Shown here piece after piece: positions 15,655 to 24,024 of a stretch of 64,000 bases of DNA. The DNA comes from Mangrovimonas cancribranchiae (GTDB taxonomy: Bacteria > Bacteroidota > Bacteroidia > Flavobacteriales > Flavobacteriaceae), in the NCBI RefSeq assembly GCF_037126245.1, contig NZ_CP136925.1:1814001-1878000 (forward strand), written 5' to 3'. Position 1 is the stretch's first letter. Every line of letters starts with the position of its first letter. The notes beneath the pieces are model-generated. The model made no database searches and had not been told where the DNA came from. It worked only from the letters and a program-made list of their open reading frames with translations. The position numbers and the translations under genes were made by a program.

Positions 15655-17883
15655 TTAAAATTTATAACTTATGTAACCTTTAGCAAAAAAAGGTGTTCCT
15701 GGTGTAAAATGAATTTCTTCAACAGGGTTTATTTCATTTTGAAGTCTTGACTCTGTAGCAAATTGTGTTTCGTTCCAATCAACATCAAATAGGTTTTCTA
15801 TATTAACTCCAAAGGTTAGTTTTTTCAATGTATAAGAGACATTTATATCGGTAACAAAATAGCCTTCGGCTACAATAGAGTTATTTTCATTTGCTGGTCT
15901 ATCATCAATATACCTATAACGTACTCCAGCATTAAATCCTTTTAAATTATTTATAGCTAATCCACCTGTTAAAGTAAAGTCTGGAGCTAATGGTATGTAA
16001 TCTTCTCCATCTGGTGCTTCTGTACTTCGTGCATGCGTAAGTGTAGCATCGGTATCAAAGTATAACCAATCTGTAAATTGATAACGCAACCCGACATCTA
16101 ATCCATAACGTTGCGACTCACCACTAGGTTCTACAATTCCAGCATCACCTACGTAAACAAATTCTTGTTCTGAAAGTAAATACCAAACGGCGGTGTTAAA
16201 GAACATTTTAGGAAATGGTTTCCAAATAGAGCCAACATCTACACCATAAGCTCTAGGTAATATGTCTTCTTCTTGCTGAAGAACTACACGAGTATCATTA
16301 GAGTGAAACCCAATGCCTGATTTTACAAACCATTGTAAATTATCCGATTGATTATAAAACACATTTAACTTAGGGCTTAAAGCTACCTTATAATTACTTA
16401 GCGTTTTGTAATTTGTTGCTAAAGCATCGTTATACATAAACTTAAAGTAATCTAACCGAAGTCCTGGCACTACTTTAAAATCGCCCATTAAAAATTCTGA
16501 ATTTAAGTAGGCAAATATATTAGTTAGGTTAACATCGCCTAACTGTAAATACGTTAAAGTTTCTTTTCTATTTAATGTATGTGATAATTCTACATCGTTA
16601 ACAATATCATGTCGTAAACCCGCTCCAACACTAAAATTTGCTGTAACTTCTCCAAATTTATGATACTTTTCAATCTCGGTATTAAATCCTAAAATATGTC
16701 GGTCTTCCTTTTGCTTGATTTGATCTCCATTTACAGGATCTTCTAAAAAGAAAGTGAAATTAGAATACAACTCAAAATCGTAATGAGAATAGTAAGCGTT
16801 TGAAGTCATTTTTATATCATCGTCTAGAAACTTAAAGTACGACACATTAACATTAGATCTTGAGGTATTTCCACCTTCGGTATCATCTATGGCACCAAAT
16901 CTTGAAATTAAGCCACTATCAACTGCTCGTTGTGGAATTTGCCCAGAAGCATCCCATCTGCTGGTAAAGTGCGATGCTGATAATGACAATTTACCGCCAT
17001 TGTTTAATAAGGTATTATATTTCCCAAAAACATTTAATCTATTAAAGTTTTGAGGCGAATTGTAAGGACCATCAGTAGCAATATACTCCATGGCTAAGTA
17101 AGCATTTTGCGTTTTGTTATTTCTATCTAATAGATTAAACATTCCTAACGTTCTTAATGAATTAAATTGCCCGTAAGAAAATGTAATATTATTATCGTTA
17201 AGTCTATCTTTTGTTTGAAACCCAACATAAGCCGCAGTAGCAAAATCGCCTTTATTAGCATAATAAGGTCCTTTTCCAAATTCTATATTTTTTATAGTTT
17301 CAGGAATAAGAAAATGTAAATCGCTATAGCCTTGACCATGAGCATGAGACACCATGTTTACAGGCATTCCATCTACAGTTAAGGCAACATCGGTACCATG
17401 ATCAATATCAAAACCACGTAAAAACATCTGTTCTGCTTTTCCGCCTCCAGCATGCTGCCCTATAATCATTCCTGGAACTTTTCTTAAAATCTCTTGAGAG
17501 GAATTTACTGGGTTTGTTTCTAAGTCTAATTTAACTATCGAGTTTATGGCATTTATCTTATTGGTTAACACCAACTCATCTAGTAAAAAAGCTTTACTTT
17601 TTAAACCAACAACCATGCCTTCTTTAAAGTAAAATGGTTTAACAATAATGGTTGTTTTTTCATAACCTAACAACCCAATTGTAACAGAATCGTTTGCCTT
17701 GGTATTATTTAAAATAAAAGCTCCTTTTTCATTACTATGCGCATGACTTTTTGATGTTATATTATAAATATATGCACCATGCAACGGTTGATTATCTAGA
17801 TTAGTTATTGTTCCTTGAATAGTTTGTGAAAAACCTGTCTTTACAATTATAATTAAAAGTAAAACTGTTATTAGTTTTTGCAT
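15655..17883 (-). CDS. TonB-dependent receptor with carboxypeptidase-like N-terminal domain
   Basis: This 742-residue protein has a signal peptide (about 1-19), an N-terminal carboxypeptidase-regulatory-like beta-sandwich (about 20-105), a plug domain (about 110-240) and a beta-barrel ending in KGYISYKF. Two His-rich motifs stand out: KSHAHSNEKG in the N-terminal domain and MVSHAHGQGYSDLHF in the plug. The second is a known signature of a receptor subfamily whose substrate I cannot name; metal or metal-chelate uptake is plausible. No SusD partner lies next to it, so glycan uptake is unlikely. It is a single gene between a terminator and the divergent LETM1-related gene. Confidence 0.88.
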   Translation of the reverse strand: MQKLITVLLLIIIVKTGFSQTIQGTITNLDNQPLHGAYIYNITSKSHAHSNEKGAFILNNTKANDSVTIGLLGYEKTTIIVKPFYFKEGMVVGLKSKAFLLDELVLTNKINAINSIVKLDLETNPVNSSQEILRKVPGMIIGQHAGGGKAEQMFLRGFDIDHGTDVALTVDGMPVNMVSHAHGQGYSDLHFLIPETIKNIEFGKGPYYANKGDFATAAYVGFQTKDRLNDNNITFSYGQFNSLRTLGMFNLLDRNNKTQNAYLAMEYIATDGPYNSPQNFNRLNVFGKYNTLLNNGGKLSLSASHFTSRWDASGQIPQRAVDSGLISRFGAIDDTEGGNTSRSNVNVSYFKFLDDDIKMTSNAYYSHYDFELYSNFTFFLEDPVNGDQIKQKEDRHILGFNTEIEKYHKFGEVTANFSVGAGLRHDIVNDVELSHTLNRKETLTYLQLGDVNLTNIFAYLNSEFLMGDFKVVPGLRLDYFKFMYNDALATNYKTLSNYKVALSPKLNVFYNQSDNLQWFVKSGIGFHSNDTRVVLQQEEDILPRAYGVDVGSIWKPFPKMFFNTAVWYLLSEQEFVYVGDAGIVEPSGESQRYGLDVGLRYQFTDWLYFDTDATLTHARSTEAPDGEDYIPLAPDFTLTGGLAINNLKGFNAGVRYRYIDDRPANENNSIVAEGYFVTDINVSYTLKKLTFGVNIENLFDVDWNETQFATESRLQNEINPVEEIHFTPGTPFFAKGYISYKF

Positions 17884-18024
17884 ATTGGTTGGTTAAAAAT
17901 TAAGACCTACTAAAATAGTATTAGACTATAATTTTCCACACGACTTTAACATTGCTTTAACTTTACATATATGATATAACGTGAAAAATTAATTTACCTA
18001 TATTTACATTTTATTAAAACATTT

Positions 18025-19206
18025 ATGAATCCTTCGGCAAACGGTTGGGTAAAAAAACTTTTAAAGCTTGAAAATGAAACCTCGGTATGGATTAATACTG
18101 ACTTAGAAAGGTTTTATTATAAGTTAAGAGACGTTGGTTTTATTTACGGTAGTAACATAAAAACTATAAAAAATGGTTTAAGTGAAGAGAAACTTACCGA
18201 AGAAGAAATTTGTAAAATTAATTTTCTTCTTGCCTTAAAGTTTTGCTATAACGATGTCTTAAATAACGATGATAACGGTTTTGTAGAGAGTGTTATCGAT
18301 TTTTACACACAAATAAATGCGCACAAACCATCTATTTTTTCTGAGTTTTTAGGCGAACGAAAAACAACATCGCTTTTAGAGACTATTATTCATAAACGTA
18401 TTCAAATAGATGATAATATTATCGAGCGTAGCTTTAATTATTTTATCACAAACGCCTTACTTTTTATTGATGTTTTAGCTTATCAAAGATTTTTACAACA
18501 CGATTTTATTTCTGAAGACTATATAAAACATCTTGAATTAGCTATAGAAACAACCGTTATAGAAGTTTTAAATATTAAAGAACAGAAAACTAAATACGAC
18601 GAAAGTTTAATTGAACTTGTAGAGCAATCGTTACGTTATAATATAGACAAAAAAGTAGAACTTCAAGACGCCTTATCGCTTGTAAACATTAAGCTTGAAA
18701 AATATTACATCGTGGATATTGCTTGTATGGCTACTTGGAGTGATTTAAATATTGATAAAAATGAAGAAAGCATTTTACAAGACATTGGTCAACTTTTGGA
18801 ATTAGATCATGCTATTATTACCAATTCCATAAATAATATTAAACTATTTTACAGTTCGCATAAAGAGAAAATTGCGCTTTTAAGCTCTAAAAACATTGTA
18901 AAAACCTTTTACTCTAATTCTAGTAAAATGGTGAGTAAGCTTATTTCTAGAAACAGTAAACGGTTACAAAAAGAATTAAGAGAAAGTCAGGAATTAGTTA
19001 AGTTATTAAGCCAATCTACCGTTAGAGAATTAAGCGACGACGAACAAAAAAAAGTACAAGACCAATTATTAGATATTTTTAAATCTATTCCTAGTTTAGC
19101 CATTTTTATGTTACCAGGTGGTGCATTACTATTACCGTTAGTTATTAAGTTTATCCCTAAGTTATTGCCATCATCGTTTGATGATAACAGAATTGAAGAA
19201 GACTAA
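18025..19206 (+). CDS. LETM1-related protein
   Basis: This 393-residue protein is mostly alpha-helical and soluble. Its C-terminal part (about 315-393) resembles the LETM1 ribosome-binding-like domain: SDDEQKKVQDQLLDIFKSIPSLA followed by a hydrophobic stretch FMLPGGALLLPLVIKF. Related bacteroidotal proteins are annotated as LETM1-related biofilm-associated proteins; I know of no tested biochemical function. It is a single gene, divergent from the TonB receptor, and converges on the LytTR regulator 3 bp away. A possible weak -7 element, TATATTTA, lies about 25 bp upstream. Confidence 0.7.
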   Translation: MNPSANGWVKKLLKLENETSVWINTDLERFYYKLRDVGFIYGSNIKTIKNGLSEEKLTEEEICKINFLLALKFCYNDVLNNDDNGFVESVIDFYTQINAHKPSIFSEFLGERKTTSLLETIIHKRIQIDDNIIERSFNYFITNALLFIDVLAYQRFLQHDFISEDYIKHLELAIETTVIEVLNIKEQKTKYDESLIELVEQSLRYNIDKKVELQDALSLVNIKLEKYYIVDIACMATWSDLNIDKNEESILQDIGQLLELDHAIITNSINNIKLFYSSHKEKIALLSSKNIVKTFYSNSSKMVSKLISRNSKRLQKELRESQELVKLLSQSTVRELSDDEQKKVQDQLLDIFKSIPSLAIFMLPGGALLLPLVIKFIPKLLPSSFDDNRIEED

Positions 19207-19209
19207 TTT

Positions 19210-19965
19210 TTACGCCAACCAACTTTTAAAATCTTTTACACGTTCTCTAGCCACAATAATATCCTGCTCGTTATAATTATTTAGTTTTATTTGAAGTCGA
19301 GAATTGGTATAACTCACCATATCGCTTATAGCATGAACATTTACATAAAATGTACGGTTAACACGATAAAACTGATTTGGTTCTAGCTGAGATTCTAACT
19401 CTTCCAACGTATCGTCTATTAAATAATTTCTACCGTCAACAGTGTGTAAATAAGTCCCTTTATTTTGACTAAAAACACACTCTATATCATTTACATTTAT
19501 AAGTTTTAAATGTTGTCCTACTTTTACCGAAAACCTTTTTTTGTACTCCCGTTCTATAGGATTCACTAAAAGCTTTTTTATGTCTTCAAAATCTAAAGAA
19601 ATAGGAGATTTATAATCAAAATTAGATTGAAATTTGGTAATGGCTTGTTCTAATTCTTCTTCATCTATAGGCTTTAATAAGTAATCTATACTATTCAACT
19701 TAAAAGCTTGCAAAGCATACTCATCGTAAGCTGTTGTAAAAATAATTGATGACTTTATATCAACAGTTTCAAAAATTTCAAAAGATAATCCATCACTTAA
19801 CTGAATATCTAAAAAAATAAGTTCTGGGTGTGCATTGTTTTGAAACCAATTTATAGCCTCTTCAACCGAGTGCAACATGGTTTCAACCTCTAAAACTTGT
19901 TTTTCCAACATACGCTGCAAGCGTCTTGCCGATGGCTTCTCGTCTTCAATAATGATTACTTTCAT
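19210..19965 (-). CDS. LytTR-family response regulator
   Basis: This 251-residue cytoplasmic regulator has a receiver domain (about 1-120, phosphoacceptor D53 in LIFLDIQLSDG, conserved K in LLKPIDEEE) and a LytTR DNA-binding domain (about 145-250, with KLINVNDIECVFSQNKGTYLH and FYRVNRTFYVNVHAI). It is the cognate regulator of the LytS-type kinase encoded upstream in the same operon, separated from it by a 2TM gene. A direct-repeat pair of the LytTR type lies before the kinase gene, which suggests autoregulation. Confidence 0.92.
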   Translation of the reverse strand: MKVIIIEDEKPSARRLQRMLEKQVLEVETMLHSVEEAINWFQNNAHPELIFLDIQLSDGLSFEIFETVDIKSSIIFTTAYDEYALQAFKLNSIDYLLKPIDEEELEQAITKFQSNFDYKSPISLDFEDIKKLLVNPIEREYKKRFSVKVGQHLKLINVNDIECVFSQNKGTYLHTVDGRNYLIDDTLEELESQLEPNQFYRVNRTFYVNVHAISDMVSYTNSRLQIKLNNYNEQDIIVARERVKDFKSWLA

Positions 19966-20009
19966 GGTCTGTTAATTGAATTCATTTTTTAATATAACAC
20001 TCAAAACAA

Positions 20010-20327
20010 CTATTCCCAACGGTTATGGTGTTTTTCCTGTTCCATAAACTGCTTTATTTTGCGTTCTTCCCAGTCTTTTCCCATTATAAATTTTGGCATA
20101 AATACTGTTAATCCATGAGCTAAGAGTCCTATTCCCCAAAAAAACATAGTGCTAAAATTACTCCATTGAAAAAACGACTCGCCAGGATTTACATAAATAA
20201 CGTTAATTATCAAGAGTAAAGCATTAATAACTATGTAAACTACTAAATGAGAGTAAAAGCCTTTTAACTTTTTTACACGTCTTCTAGCATTATCTATACG
20301 TTGTTGTTCATTAAAATTCGATTCCAT
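20010..20327 (-). CDS. 2TM-domain protein
   Basis: This protein of about 105 residues belongs to the 2TM family. An N-terminal basic helix (ARRRVKKLKGFYSHLVVY) is followed by two membrane helices and the signature GKDWEERKIKQFME. I chose the ATG at 20327 (MESNFNEQ), which begins 2 nt after the kinase stop; an upstream ATG at 20339 would overlap it. 2TM proteins are typical companions of LytS/LytTR systems in Bacteroidota, perhaps as sensory or scaffold subunits. It is a close relative of the 2TM domain fused to the neighbouring kinase. Confidence 0.85.
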   Translation of the reverse strand: MESNFNEQQRIDNARRRVKKLKGFYSHLVVYIVINALLLIINVIYVNPGESFFQWSNFSTMFFWGIGLLAHGLTVFMPKFIMGKDWEERKIKQFMEQEKHHNRWE

Positions 20328-20329
20328 AA

Positions 20330-21664
20330 TTATTGCCATTTTGAGTTGCTCTCCTTTTCTTTATCAAGAATTTCTTGAATTTTTCGTTCTTCCCAGGTTT
20401 TCCCATATCCAAATACCCCAAAAGCATGAAATATTAATCCTATTCCCCAACCTATTGCGGGAAACCAAAACCATTGAAACTCCCAATAGGTTTTATAGTT
20501 AATAAACATTAAAAAAGGGATAACGCAACAGTAGGATATTAAGTTGCCATAAAATCCTTTTATTTCCTCTACACGTTTTTTGGCTCTGTAGTAAGCGTCT
20601 TCTTGTTTTGTTGATTGTGTTTCCATGATTAAAATTTGTTTTGTGAGCATAGGTATTGCCACAGCAAAACTGTCTGCTCTTTGATTGATGATAACTTTTC
20701 TATTGGTTAGTAAATCATAGCGTTGTTTAATATTACTTAAACCAACTCCGCTACTCTTTTTTACTATTTGTTTTGGCTGAAGATTGTTTTCTACTATTAA
20801 ATTACCGTTGTCTTCATAAATATGAATTTTAAGTGGTTTTTTTTCGGTAACCATATTATGCTTTACAGCATTTTCTAGCAATAGTTGTAAGGATAATGGT
20901 ACCACTTTACTTTCAGGGTTATTTGCCTGTTCTGGAATATTAAAAACAATACTATCTTCAAATCGCATTTTTAATAAAGACATGTATATTTTGGCAAATT
21001 TCAACTCTTCATCAACAGCCACTAAATCTTTATTTTTTTGCTCTAAAACATACCTGTAAACCTTAGATAATCCTGTAGTAAATTTTTGGGCGCTTTCGGG
21101 GTTTTCTTCAATTAAACTGGTAAGAACATTTAAGCTATTAAACAAAAAGTGCGGGTCTAATTGATTTTTTAAAGCATCAAACTTAGCGCTTGCCGTTCCG
21201 GCTATAACCTTTTGCTCCTTAATTCTATTTTGCTGATACTCATTATAAAAATAAATTAAATGAAATACCATAACAATGGTTAATGTAATCCATAAACCAA
21301 AGGTATAATTGCTAAAACTTTCGTTCGAAATAAACTCTTTAAACGTATTTCCATTATAATAAATAGCGGTTGATGCTCTTAAAATAAACAAGCCTATTAA
21401 AGTTATAATAACCGATCCTACAACACCAATAACAATTCGTTTAATACTACTATTGGGAGGCCATCTTATCTGATTTAGAAACTGAAAATAGAACATATTA
21501 CTGTAACCTAATAAAAAGGCATAAGCTTGATAAAAAATGAAATTAATTAAAAAATCATTTACCGAATTAAAATGAAATCCATTTCTAGAAAGCGAGTTAC
21601 CAATTACAAAAACAATCGTTCCTATAATAAATACAATAATGATATTTTTTAAATGTTTTTTCAT
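20330..21664 (-). CDS. LytS-type sensor histidine kinase fused to a C-terminal 2TM domain
   Basis: This 444-residue protein has four N-terminal membrane helices (about 5-140), a HisKA_7/LytS-type phosphoacceptor with H172 in LDPHFLFNSLN, and an ATPase domain (LLLENAVKHN, GVGLSNIKQRY). From residue 347 it has a complete 2TM domain (METQSTKQ, RAKKRVEEIKGFYG, GKTWEERKIQEIL). The junction starts with a Met codon (20626-20624), so a separate 2TM product by internal initiation is conceivable. It heads an operon kinase-2TM-LytTR regulator. The LytTR-type repeats are about 120 bp upstream. Confidence 0.9.
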   Translation of the reverse strand: MKKHLKNIIIVFIIGTIVFVIGNSLSRNGFHFNSVNDFLINFIFYQAYAFLLGYSNMFYFQFLNQIRWPPNSSIKRIVIGVVGSVIITLIGLFILRASTAIYYNGNTFKEFISNESFSNYTFGLWITLTIVMVFHLIYFYNEYQQNRIKEQKVIAGTASAKFDALKNQLDPHFLFNSLNVLTSLIEENPESAQKFTTGLSKVYRYVLEQKNKDLVAVDEELKFAKIYMSLLKMRFEDSIVFNIPEQANNPESKVVPLSLQLLLENAVKHNMVTEKKPLKIHIYEDNGNLIVENNLQPKQIVKKSSGVGLSNIKQRYDLLTNRKVIINQRADSFAVAIPMLTKQILIMETQSTKQEDAYYRAKKRVEEIKGFYGNLISYCCVIPFLMFINYKTYWEFQWFWFPAIGWGIGLIFHAFGVFGYGKTWEERKIQEILDKEKESNSKWQ

Positions 21665-21784
21665 GCGTCGCGGTTATAGAAACCTAAATTTAACAACTAT
21701 TTTAATTGATGTAATAAAACTGTTCGTTTTTTATTGATGGTACAAATGTTTTAAAGTTTTAAGTAATTTAAAAAACCTATTTCC

Positions 21785-21814
21785 CGAACTGTAAAAATTA
21801 TGGGACGAACTGTA
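21785..21814 (-). promoter_or_regulatory. LytTR binding site: two 9-bp direct repeats, 12-bp spacer
   Basis: On the minus strand TACAGTTCG occurs twice (21814-21806 and 21793-21785), separated by exactly 12 bp, giving the 21-bp period that LytTR-domain regulators recognise. The word is close to the ACAGTT-type repeats bound by AgrA. The site is upstream of the kinase-2TM-LytTR operon and downstream of the FKBP terminator. A possible degenerate -7 element, AACATTTG, lies at 21750-21743. Confidence 0.75.
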
Positions 21815-21823
21815 TAAAAACAA

Positions 21824-21849
21824 AAAAGCCTGGAAAATTCCAGGCTTTT
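21824..21849. terminator. Terminator after the FKBP gene
   Basis: AAAAGCCTGGAA (21824-21835) pairs with TTCCAGGCTTTT (21838-21849). The outer A/T runs make it usable in both directions. On the minus strand it follows the FKBP stop by about 22 nt. Confidence 0.88.
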
Positions 21850-21871
21850 AAAATCTTATTTAGGAGAATAT

Positions 21872-22300
21872 TTATTTAATCTCGATTAACTCTAATTCAA
21901 AAGTTAAATCTTGTCCTGCTAATGGGTGGTTCCCATCAACAATAATATTATCTTCATTAACCTCAGCAATTCTAAATTGGTATTCTCTACCGTCTTCTGC
22001 TCTCGATGTTAATCCCATCCCTACTTGTGGCTCAATATCGTCAGGTAATTGTTCCTTTTTAACTTCATGAAACAATTCTTTATTCACTTCGCCATAAGCT
22101 TCTTCTTTAGGAATGTTAACCGTTTTCTTTTCGTTAACTTTCATATCAACAATGGCTTTTTCAAAACCAGGAATTAACATACCTTGTCCTAAGGTTGCCT
22201 CTAAAGGTTCTCTTTCAAGAGAACTATCAAAAACTTGCCCGTTACTTAATTTTCCTGTGTAGTGAACTTTTACCGTGTCGTTTTCTTTTACTTGACTCAT
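21872..22300 (-). CDS. FKBP-type peptidyl-prolyl isomerase, SlyD-like
   Basis: This 142-residue cytoplasmic protein has no signal. It has the FKBP half VKVHYTGKLSNGQVFDSS, then LIPGFEKAIVDMKVNEKKTV, the insert-in-flap region (EVNKELFHEVKKEQLP) and a C-terminal half NHPLAGQDLTFELEL, as in SlyD. It lacks the His-rich nickel-binding tail of E. coli SlyD. It acts as a folding catalyst and chaperone. It is a single gene with its own terminator. Confidence 0.92.
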   Translation of the reverse strand: MSQVKENDTVKVHYTGKLSNGQVFDSSLEREPLEATLGQGMLIPGFEKAIVDMKVNEKKTVNIPKEEAYGEVNKELFHEVKKEQLPDDIEPQVGMGLTSRAEDGREYQFRIAEVNEDNIIVDGNHPLAGQDLTFELELIEIK

Positions 22301-22413
22301 AAATTATTATGTCTATTTTAATTTTGTGCGAAACTAATATTTATATATTGAATACCAATAAATTAAACCTATTAATCCTAATTAATTAAGAAAAACTTAA
22401 CGCTAAGGCATAA

Positions 22414-22446
22414 AAAAAGGTCAAACCTAGTAAGTTTGACCTTTTT
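22414..22446. terminator. Terminator downstream of tRNA-Pro
   Basis: AAAAAGGTCAAAC (22414-22426) pairs with GTTTGACCTTTTT (22434-22446) around a 7-nt loop. On the minus strand it begins 1 nt after the tRNA 3' end and ends in a T-run. Confidence 0.88.
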
Positions 22447-22447
22447 G

Positions 22448-22522
22448 TCGGGGTGGCAGGATTCGAACCTGCGACCTCCGCGTCCCAAACGCGGCGCGAT
22501 AACCGGGCTACGCTACACCCCG
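22448..22522 (-). tRNA. tRNA-Pro (anticodon TGG)
   Basis: The minus strand folds as a cloverleaf. The acceptor stem is CGGGGTG/CACCCCG with discriminator A, the T-arm contains GGTTCGAATCC, and the anticodon stem CCGCG/CGCGG encloses the loop TTTGGGA, giving anticodon TGG. CCA is not encoded. An exact TAnnTTTG promoter lies 15 nt upstream and a terminator directly follows. Confidence 0.97.
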
Positions 22523-22536
22523 AAAATTTCAGACTG

Positions 22537-22544
22537 CAAATATA
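22537..22544 (-). promoter_or_regulatory. Promoter -7 element of tRNA-Pro
   Basis: TATATTTG (22544-22537 on the minus strand) is an exact TAnnTTTG element ending 15 nt before the tRNA 5' end. I see no clear -33 TTG. Confidence 0.6.
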
Positions 22545-22625
22545 TAGCTTTTCTTTAATTAGAAAACTATTTTATTTATATTTTTAGTCAAAAAATTTAA
22601 TTAGCAACCCGATTTATTAAATCTA

Positions 22626-23039
22626 ATGAAAAAGATTTCTATTCTTTTTAGTTTTATTTTTTTAACAATTGCTTGTAAAAATAATTCTTCTAAAGAAAAT
22701 AAACAAACCTTTAAAACAAGCTTTAAAAGTGGTAAAACAGTATACAACAACTATTGCATTGCTTGCCACATGGCAAATGGCGAAGGTGTTCCTAAAGCAT
22801 TTCCTCCACTTGCCAAATCCGATTATCTCATGACAGATATTTCTAGAGCTATTAAAATAGTAAAATACGGACAGCAAGGAGAAATTACAGTAAACGGAAA
22901 AGTATACAATGGTAGTATGACACCATTAGGATTAAGCAATAAAGAAATTGCCGATGTTTTAAACTATATAACAAACTCTTGGGGCAATACTAATAATAAC
23001 TTAATTACAGTAAATGAAGTTTCAAGCATTGAACGATAA
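22626..23039 (+). CDS. Lipoprotein cytochrome c, single heme
   Basis: This 137-residue Sec lipoprotein (lipobox TIAC, Cys17) has one class I cytochrome c domain. Heme is attached at C44-IA-C47-H48; the probable Met ligand is in NGSMTPLGLSNKEIADVL. It acts in the periplasm as an electron carrier. It is divergent from the tRNA and 48 bp before udk, which has its own promoter. The specific partner is not visible from its neighbours. It is not closely similar to the nos operon cytochrome beyond the heme motif. Confidence 0.87.
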   Translation: MKKISILFSFIFLTIACKNNSSKENKQTFKTSFKSGKTVYNNYCIACHMANGEGVPKAFPPLAKSDYLMTDISRAIKIVKYGQQGEITVNGKVYNGSMTPLGLSNKEIADVLNYITNSWGNTNNNLITVNEVSSIER

Positions 23040-23057
23040 AATTACCCTTGAAATAAT

Positions 23058-23065
23058 TAAATTTG
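23058..23065 (+). promoter_or_regulatory. Promoter -7 element of the udk-mutB operon
   Basis: TAAATTTG is an exact TAnnTTTG match ending 22 nt before the udk ATG. I see no TTG at the usual -33 distance. Confidence 0.5.
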
Positions 23066-23087
23066 CAATAAATGTAAATAACTCTCT

Positions 23088-23696
23088 ATGCTAATCATAG
23101 GTATCGCAGGTGGAACTGGATGCGGGAAAACAACCGTAGTAAATCAAATTTTAGATCAACTTCCAGAAGGACAAGTGGGTATACTTTCTCAAGATTCTTA
23201 CTATAAAGACACGTCTCATTTAAATTACGACGAACGTGTTAAAATAAACTTTGATCATCCTAGATCTATAGATTTTGAGTTATTAGAAGAACACTTAAAA
23301 GAGCTAAAAAAAGGCAATAATATTAAACAACCAGTATATTCTTTTGTAAAACACAATAGAACAGGCGATAGCATTATAACAAAACCAAGAAAAGTTATGA
23401 TTGTTGAAGGTATTTTAATTCTAACCAATCCCGAATTAAGAAATATGTTCGACATTAAAATATTTGTACACGCCGATAGCGACGAGCGTTTAATAAGAAG
23501 ACTAAAACGAGACATAGCTGAACGTGGCAGAGATATAAACGAGGTACTTTCTCGTTATCAAAACACGTTAAAACCCATGCATCAACAGTTTATCGAGCCT
23601 ATGAAAGAATATGCCGATATTATTATACCAAACAATAAATATAATACTGTTGCTATAGATATTGTAAAAACCATTATTAACGAACGTTTAGTTTAA
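23088..23696 (+). CDS. udk: Uridine kinase
   Basis: This 202-residue cytoplasmic enzyme phosphorylates uridine and cytidine in pyrimidine salvage. The P-loop GIAGGTGCGKTTVV is at residues 4-17, followed by SQDSYYKD and the uridine-binding region NFDHPRSIDFELL. The length and the whole pattern match bacterial Udk. It is the first gene of a tight operon: the next gene starts 1 nt after its stop. Confidence 0.95.
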   Translation: MLIIGIAGGTGCGKTTVVNQILDQLPEGQVGILSQDSYYKDTSHLNYDERVKINFDHPRSIDFELLEEHLKELKKGNNIKQPVYSFVKHNRTGDSIITKPRKVMIVEGILILTNPELRNMFDIKIFVHADSDERLIRRLKRDIAERGRDINEVLSRYQNTLKPMHQQFIEPMKEYADIIIPNNKYNTVAIDIVKTIINERLV

Positions 23697-23697
23697 T

Positions 23698-24024
23698 ATG
23701 GCAAAAAACAAAAAAAAATATCTTAAACCTTTTAAAAACATTTTCCTTATCATTCTTATCGGGTTTGGGGTATGGATGATTTTTTTAGATGCTAATTCTT
23801 GGCTCATTCATCGCGAATTAAATTCAGACATAGAACAACTAGAAGAAGAAAAAGAATATTACCAAAAAGAAATTATTAAAGATAGAAAAGCTATCAAAGA
23901 GTTAAAAACAGAAAATGGTATAGAAAAATTAGCTCGAGAAAAGTACTACATGAAAAAAGAAAATGAAGAGATCTTCATTATAGAGTATGAAGATAGCATA
24001 GCAAAAACAGAAAACCATGAGTAA
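23698..24024 (+). CDS. Septum formation initiator (FtsB/DivIC family)
   Basis: This 108-residue membrane protein has a basic N-terminus, one membrane helix (IFLIILIGFGVWMIFL, about 15-30) and a coiled coil (LEEEKEYYQKEIIKDRKAIKEL). The conserved tail NGIEKLAREKYYMKKENEEIF follows. These are the features of FtsB/DivIC divisome proteins, which act with FtsL and FtsQ at the septum. It sits between udk and mutA and overlaps mutA by 8 nt (ATGAGTAA). The position inside a metabolic operon is common in flavobacteria. Confidence 0.9.
   Translation: MAKNKKKYLKPFKNIFLIILIGFGVWMIFLDANSWLIHRELNSDIEQLEEEKEYYQKEIIKDRKAIKELKTENGIEKLAREKYYMKKENEEIFIIEYEDSIAKTENHE

Noticed and set aside
17956-17990. A possible third FNR-like site upstream of the second TonB receptor (half site with ATATCATA)
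   Set aside because: It matches the nos/hemN site at only about 9 of 16 positions and the downstream word TAAAGTCG does not fit TAnnTTTG.
22523-23087. Cobalamin or other riboswitch upstream of the udk-mutB operon
   Set aside because: The leader after the TAnnTTTG element is only about 20 nt and no B12-box-like conserved sequence is present.
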